From Gari tellinella (taxonomy: Eukaryota; Mollusca; Bivalvia; Cardiida; Psammobiidae): DNA of 64,000 nt. Below the pieces are notes generated by a model. That model searched no databases. It worked only from the letters and a program-made list of their open reading frames with translations, and was not told the DNA's origin. The stretch covers positions 101,239,038-101,303,037 of the forward strand of contig OV277856.1 in NCBI GenBank assembly GCA_922989275.2, read 5' to 3'. Made by a program: the position numbers and the translations under genes. Positions 60,550 through 64,000 of this stretch are shown here, one piece after another (positions within the stretch are counted from its first letter, which is position 1; each line of letters starts with the position of its first letter).

Positions 60550-60794
60550 CAGTGGAGAAAACTTTAGTCTTTCCCAATAAACGCGTTTACGCTAAATCTA
60601 GTATTTCCAATGCAAACAGTTCGGAGCCAGATCAGACGCCGGGTTACCGGCGTCTGACCAAGTTCCAAACTGTTTGCCACTCATATCAAAATGAATAGGT
60701 ATAACTATCCAAAAGTTGACATTTTCAACATTTTAGTTCAATGCGTTTGCGTTTCGTTTGCGTTGAAACGGGAAATAATAACTTTTCTCCTCTG
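60550..60794 (-). mobile_element. Family A MITE, copy 26
   Basis: Complete diverged copy. A further fragment with the CCCAATACACATGTTTGTGC arm follows at about 60805-60965. Confidence 0.85.
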
Positions 60795-60987
60795 TACATC
60801 ACATACAGTTTTCTTTCCCAATACACATGTTTGTGCTAAAACAACAATGTCCATTACTTATGTTTCAAACTGTTCAGATTTGGATAATTCACCAGACCCT
60901 CATTTTCGACATTTTCCTGCATTGCGAAAACGTTTAATTTCTTCTTCTCCAGTAAGAATAACTATTTCGCAACCGTATCTAACTTAA

Positions 60988-61195
60988 CAGTAAAACATCT
61001 CTATTACGGCCACTACATCGTAGGTTAATTGATTGTTATAAAAAAAAGCAGGCGACAGCTTAAAGCAATGTGACAGTAAAACAGAAAGCTCCTGAAGGAG
61101 CTTTCTGTTTTACTGTCACCTTGCTTTAATCAGTCTCCTGTCGTAAATTCTTATAATAAACACAATGACGTTGTCGTAATAGAAACGCTTTACTG
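60988..61195. mobile_element. Family D MITE, last MITE before the gene cluster
   Basis: CAGTAAAACATCTCTATTAC start. A perfect stem (GTGACAGTAAAACAGAAAGC, TCCTGAAGGA, then the inverse) fills about 61068-61130. Right end CTTTACTG. Confidence 0.85.
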
Positions 61196-61915
61196 CATAA
61201 TTACATTTGCCTTTAAGAAATAAATCAAAGTATTAGAGGGGTGAACAAAAGAGAGAGAAAGGCGTATTTAGTAACAGGATTAGAGTAATCTATTTTATGC
61301 AGTATGTTGTAATGAATCATTGAACATCGACTGTCAGTAGTATTAGGGTCTCTTTAGGTGTAAACAAAGATGATGTAATCGACGCCATTTTGGATGACCT
61401 ACTTTCTAAAAATAGAAAAAGCACGTGGGTCTATATTTAGCCCAGGGTGAAGGTCTTGTGGGGGTAGCCATATTGGATTTGGGTTTGAACGGGTAAAAAA
61501 AAGCGGCCATGTTGAATTATTGAATTTTCACGAATCTGGGTCTACACGGTATACAGAACTGACCTGTTAACGATCTGTTAAGATAGCCAGGGACATTGAG
61601 CGTCAGGTTCTTCCCTATCAGAGGGGAATCTTAGAGGTGTTGCATATAAGGTGTGTTCACATCGATGTTTTCAGTTCAAATGACTGAGATGTTTCTCCTT
61701 CATGCGCGGATAGAGGGCGCAATGTTTAAAATGACAGCATCGCTATATTTAGCTGGCCGGTGTTACAAGTATTGCATCAGCCGAGAAAAGGCCTAGAGCA
61801 TTAACCCCCGACCAGGGAGAGTCCGAAAACACATTCACTCCAGGAAATGGCAGTCAGGCGTACTATTTTACAAGTCCAAACATGTCTGATTCCATCAAAG
61901 ATCCATACATGTATG
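61196..61915. other. Non-coding left border of the compact gene cluster
   Basis: No open frame of note on either strand and no MITE. It contains three further CTA(A/T)nTAG boxes (61406-61415, 61431-61440, 61743-61752) like those in the promoters of the following genes. None is followed by a recognisable gene. It may be the untranscribed edge of the integrated element. Confidence 0.45.
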
Positions 61916-61992
61916 TCTATAAATAGAAAATGACGTTATGTTTGCCCACTCCAACTGGTATATAAGAGTGTAGGCAACAGTCATATTCATTC
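61916..61992 (+). promoter_or_regulatory. Promoter of the PC4-like gene
   Basis: TCTATAAATAGA at 61916-61927 matches the MEF2 consensus YTA(A/T)4TAR. TATATAAG at 61959-61966 is the TATA box and TCATTC at 61987-61992 is an initiator with A 30 nt below it. This predicts a 26-nt leader. The same order recurs before the next two genes. Confidence 0.65.
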
Positions 61993-62014
61993 ACAGTTAC
62001 GCGCATCGTACAGA

Positions 62015-62503
62015 ATGGATAACCACTCTAGCTTTGCCTTGGGGAATCAGCGATACGTAAAAGTGACTGAATGGAAAGGCGAAGTGAGAGTCGATCTAAG
62101 AGAATGGCTCAATGATAAACCCAGTAAGAAAGGCATCAGTTTACCCTTAAGGCGGTGGAAAATTTGGGTCGACTGCATCGAATGCTTAGACGAAGCCTTG
62201 GCAGAGAAGAAACACTACAGTAGTCACTTGGGAGGCAACGTTTATTGCACAGTAGACGAGGGCAGCGTGTGTGTGAGCATTAGACAATATTGGAAACCAC
62301 AGGACGAAGTGGTGCCGACTAAGAAAGGCTTGTGTTTAAGACCCAACGAATACGCCAAATTGAAAGAAATGATACCGGTCATAGGAAAACAATTGCCTGA
62401 ATTGAACTCGATTGTACCCTGTTACTTGCAGAGCGATCATATGAACCAGTTGGGCGCTTTGCGATGCGCCGAGTGCAACCCCAATTCACACGCGGACTGG
62501 TAA
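62015..62503 (+). CDS. Protein with two PC4/p15 coactivator-like domains
   Basis: An intronless 162-residue frame. PC4/p15 proteins bind single-stranded and melted promoter DNA and assist RNA polymerase II; a nuclear role is inferred by family. Residues 7-62 fit one PC4 unit (FALGNQRYVKV, then VRVDLREW, then KKGISLPLRRW). Residues 72-122 fit a second (GGNVYCTV, then VSIRQYW, then TKKGLCLRPNEYAKLKE), so the domain is duplicated in tandem, whereas animal PC4 has one. The C-terminus carries a CAEC pair of unknown role. The ATG has A at -3 and G at +4 and lies 26 nt below a predicted initiator. Only 20 nt separate the stop from the next gene's upstream box, and no AATAAA lies in that gap. Domain call firm; viral versus host origin uncertain. 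Confidence 0.82.
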   Translation: MDNHSSFALGNQRYVKVTEWKGEVRVDLREWLNDKPSKKGISLPLRRWKIWVDCIECLDEALAEKKHYSSHLGGNVYCTVDEGSVCVSIRQYWKPQDEVVPTKKGLCLRPNEYAKLKEMIPVIGKQLPELNSIVPCYLQSDHMNQLGALRCAECNPNSHADW

Positions 62504-62522
62504 TATCCAATCTGACACGGTT

Positions 62523-62596
62523 ACTATAAATAGTCCACCAATCAGAATGGAGACAGCAGTATAAAAAGGCAGAGGTGACTAAGATCCACTTCACTC
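62523..62596 (+). promoter_or_regulatory. Promoter of the BIR gene
   Basis: ACTATAAATAGT at 62523-62534, a CCAATCAG box just after it, TATAAAAAG at 62560-62568 and an initiator TCACTC at 62591-62596. The A of the initiator is 33 nt from the TATA start and 21 nt before the ATG. The upstream box starts only 20 nt after the PC4-like stop. Confidence 0.68.
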
Positions 62597-62613
62597 TTCA
62601 CTGAAACACCGAT

Positions 62614-63018
62614 ATGAATACTACAGATGCTTGTCTGGTAAACAACATGTCCCAGAACAAGTATTACGAACATAGACTGAAAACGTTTGACAGTTGGCCA
62701 AAACAGATGATTCCTAACAAATACGACTTGGCGAAATGCGGGTTCCTATACGCGGGTCACGGCGATCAAGTGAGGTGTTTTCAATGCGGTGTCGGTCTAC
62801 GTGATTGGGAACGAACGGACGACCCCTGGAAAGAACATTACAAATGGAGCCCAAACTGCGATTATTTGAAAATGGTTGGGTGGAACGATAACGTCAAGAT
62901 AGCCGACGTAGGATTTGGACAAGTTACCAAACCACCCAACAGTGGCTTTGGATTTGGAGTCACTCTGACAAATTCCCAGAAACCCTTTGGACCTAATACA
63001 AACTCAAATTTATTCTAA
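62614..63018 (+). CDS. BIR-only inhibitor-of-apoptosis-like protein
   Basis: An intronless 134-residue frame with one BIR domain at about residues 20-88. The zinc ligands are complete and canonically spaced: C55, C58, H75 and C82 (C-X2-C-X16-H-X6-C). The GVGLRDWE stretch followed by DDPW matches the groove of type II BIRs that bind the N-terminal tetrapeptide of caspases or IAP antagonists, so a cytosolic anti-apoptotic role is likely by family. There is no RING, CARD or second BIR; the C-terminal 40 residues are Gly/Asn/Pro-rich and low in complexity. A second ATG at codon 12 could also start the protein. An AATAAA lies 71 nt after the stop. Single-BIR proteins occur in viruses and in expanded bivalve IAP families, so origin is open. 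Confidence 0.88.
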   Translation: MNTTDACLVNNMSQNKYYEHRLKTFDSWPKQMIPNKYDLAKCGFLYAGHGDQVRCFQCGVGLRDWERTDDPWKEHYKWSPNCDYLKMVGWNDNVKIADVGFGQVTKPPNSGFGFGVTLTNSQKPFGPNTNSNLF

Positions 63019-63088
63019 ACTGTCCATGGTGTTCGTTTTGTAATATCAATGTATTGTACGATGTTATGTAATATTGGCGCTATATCGA

Positions 63089-63094
63089 AATAAA
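63089..63094 (+). terminator. Polyadenylation signal AATAAA after the BIR gene
   Basis: AATAAA 71 nt past the BIR stop, followed by a T/G-rich stretch. No such signal is seen between the PC4-like stop and the BIR ATG, so both transcripts may end here. Confidence 0.6.
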
Positions 63095-63135
63095 CATTAA
63101 ATCTATTTTATGCACTTGTGATTTGTCCAATTACC

Positions 63136-63157
63136 AGAGAGAGAGAGCGAGAGAGAA
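63136..63157. repeat. GA microsatellite
   Basis: Short GA run with one C interruption between the BIR polyadenylation signal and the death-domain promoter. Confidence 0.85.
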
Positions 63158-63173
63158 CATCCTCTGACGTAGT

Positions 63174-63300
63174 TCTATAAATAGATAAACAGGTCTGGGC
63201 ATGTATCAGTCAGATAAATGAGTGTAGCCAATCCCTATTCTTTTGATGACGTCATACAAAGCGTATAAAAAGAGACGTTTCTGGTGCCACAGTATCAGTT
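63174..63300 (+). promoter_or_regulatory. Promoter of the death-domain gene
   Basis: TCTATAAATAGA at 63174-63185, CCAAT at 63228-63232, a perfect CRE (TGACGTCA) at 63247-63254, TATAAAAAG at 63264-63272 and the initiator TCAGTT at 63295-63300. TATA-to-initiator distance is 33 nt, as in the BIR promoter. Confidence 0.7.
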
Positions 63301-63316
63301 CGACCTCGAGAGTACC

Positions 63317-63691
63317 ATGAGTAACAATCAAAGTATCGAGCACAGTACTTTAACAGACGACGAGTTGCTACAGTATTCTAAAGAACTCGGATTTAACTGG
63401 CAGCTCTTTGCGTTTCAGCTGGGTTATAAACTAACTCAAATAGACGCTTTGAAAAAGACATACTCTCAACATTACCAAACGTTATTGTATGTGATGCTGT
63501 TTAAGTGGTACGAAACAGTGGTAAATTGCTCCAAAGAAAATCCGAAGTGGCTTCTAGCGGCCGCTTTTTCACGCATCGACGACCAATGTACTGCCCTAAA
63601 GATTTTGGGGAGTTTTGACTTGATAAACACTGCGAAAACGCTCCGACCTTGTGTAGACACTGAACGTCATATACGTCAAATTCGCTTTTGA
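63317..63691 (+). CDS. Death-domain protein
   Basis: A 124-residue intronless frame starting at the ATG in context taccATGa, 20 nt below the predicted initiator; an upstream in-frame GTG is not needed. Residues 13-97 have the spacing of a six-helix death domain: DELLQYSKELGFNW, then FAFQLGYKLTQIDAL, then LLYVMLFKWYE, then PKWLLAAAFSRI. Such domains pair with death domains of adaptors and receptors in apoptosis or innate signalling. There is no enzyme or membrane segment, so it could be an adaptor or a decoy. The stop is TGA. The same frame then stays open into the TBP-like ORF after nine bases, which suggests a bicistronic message, stop readthrough or a broken fusion. Domain assignment rests on pattern, not a profile search. 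Confidence 0.72.
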   Translation: MSNNQSIEHSTLTDDELLQYSKELGFNWQLFAFQLGYKLTQIDALKKTYSQHYQTLLYVMLFKWYETVVNCSKENPKWLLAAAFSRIDDQCTALKILGSFDLINTAKTLRPCVDTERHIRQIRF

Positions 63692-63700
63692 GAAAAGAAA

Positions 63701-64000
63701 ATGATCACCAACGTTGTGGTGATGACCGAGACACATTGTGACATTGATCTAACAGTGCTAACCCGTAAAACTGAAAATATGATATACGATCCAGCCCGGT
63801 ACTCCGGTGCCCAATGGAAACATCGAAAGATAGGTGGACATTGCATGGTGTTTTCTACCGGAAAGTTAATGATCAACGGAAAGGTCCATTCTATTACTGA
63901 TGCCAAACGGAGACTTAGACGTTATGCCAGACGCATTCAACAACTAGGTTGGCCAGTCGCATTATCTACCATTCAAGTGGTGACCGTATCGGCTTCTTTC
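63701..64000 (+). CDS. TATA-binding-protein-like protein, partial (runs off the window)
   Basis: One hundred codons, open to the last base. The frame follows the first of the two direct repeats of the TBP core: ITNVVV and CDIDL, then ENMIYDPARY, then GGHCMVFSTGKLMINGK, then AKRRLRRYARRIQQLGWP. Of the two DNA-kinking phenylalanines of repeat 1, the second is kept (F51 in VFSTGK) and the first is tyrosine (Y34). Divergence from animal TBP is large, so it is not the host housekeeping gene. TBP-like proteins are known in some large DNA viruses, for example African swine fever virus. There is no TATA box, initiator or CTATAAATAG box between it and the death-domain frame. The second repeat would lie beyond the window. 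Confidence 0.8.
   Translation, partial: MITNVVVMTETHCDIDLTVLTRKTENMIYDPARYSGAQWKHRKIGGHCMVFSTGKLMINGKVHSITDAKRRLRRYARRIQQLGWPVALSTIQVVTVSASF

Noticed and set aside
126..60794. Many 60-140 codon frames reading SWWQTVWSLIRRRVTRRLI or similar on both strands
   Set aside because: They are translations of the family A hairpin and arms in either direction; both strands are open because the element is near-palindromic.
1..61195. CRISPR-like array from regularly recurring palindromes
   Set aside because: Spacing is irregular, repeats are whole MITEs with target duplications, and the genome is eukaryotic.
63284..63316. Upstream extension of the death-domain protein
   Set aside because: The in-frame codon at 63284 is GTG and lies above the predicted transcription start; the ATG at 63317 fits better.

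Overview
The window looks like nuclear DNA of a bivalve mollusc. It is AT-rich and almost gene-free over its first 61 kb. It is packed with short palindromic MITEs and holds a 5'-truncated L1/Tx1-type LINE, an internally deleted Tc1/mariner copy, a PIF/Harbinger-like transposase remnant, a tRNA-derived SINE and invertebrate-style tandem repeats. No species is claimed. Nearly all open frames in 1-61 kb are read through repeats and are not genes.

Layout 1-61.2 kb. The dominant element, here 'family A', is a ~246-bp MITE ending CAGTGGAGA and flanked by TA. I count 26 full, diverged or half copies plus scattered fragments. Family B (TTAA flanked, ends AACCCTTT..), family C (ends CAGTGCTCCCTC) and family H (ends related to AACCCATTTGTGCCC) have different termini but carry the same kind of central hairpin as A: an AAACAGTTTG..GATCAGACGCC arm followed by its inverse. 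Families D (ends CAGTAAAACCTCTC, TA) and E (ends AACCCTTTACC, TTAA) share a second hairpin type built on TTAAAGCA..GTAAA(G/A)CAGAA. Family G has ends resembling CAGTCGAACTTCGATATC. Several near-perfect 100-180 bp hairpins stand alone (14.7, 23.2, 33.0, 35.8, 48.1 and 49.3 kb, plus the pair at 9.0 and 43.3 kb). Inverted GTGACCCCC-rich termini at 46.7 and 50.5 kb may bound a 3.8-kb element.

Layout 61.2-64 kb. The character changes sharply. MITEs stop and a dense cluster of intronless plus-strand genes begins: a protein with two PC4/p15 coactivator-like domains, a BIR-only inhibitor-of-apoptosis-like protein, a death-domain protein and a TATA-binding-protein-like protein that runs off the window edge. 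The first three each have their own promoter module: a CTATAAATAG box, a TATA box, an initiator 30-33 bp downstream and a 20-26 nt leader. The TBP-like frame has no promoter of its own. It begins nine bases after the death-domain stop codon and in the same frame.

Two transcription-factor mimics, two cell-death regulators, compact spacing, no introns and repeated promoters look like the edge of an integrated large DNA virus, or of a virus-derived element, extending to the right. This is an inference; a cluster of retained host genes is the alternative. The predicted roles fit together: TBP-like and PC4-like proteins would act in RNA polymerase II initiation, and BIR and death-domain proteins in blocking or rewiring apoptosis.
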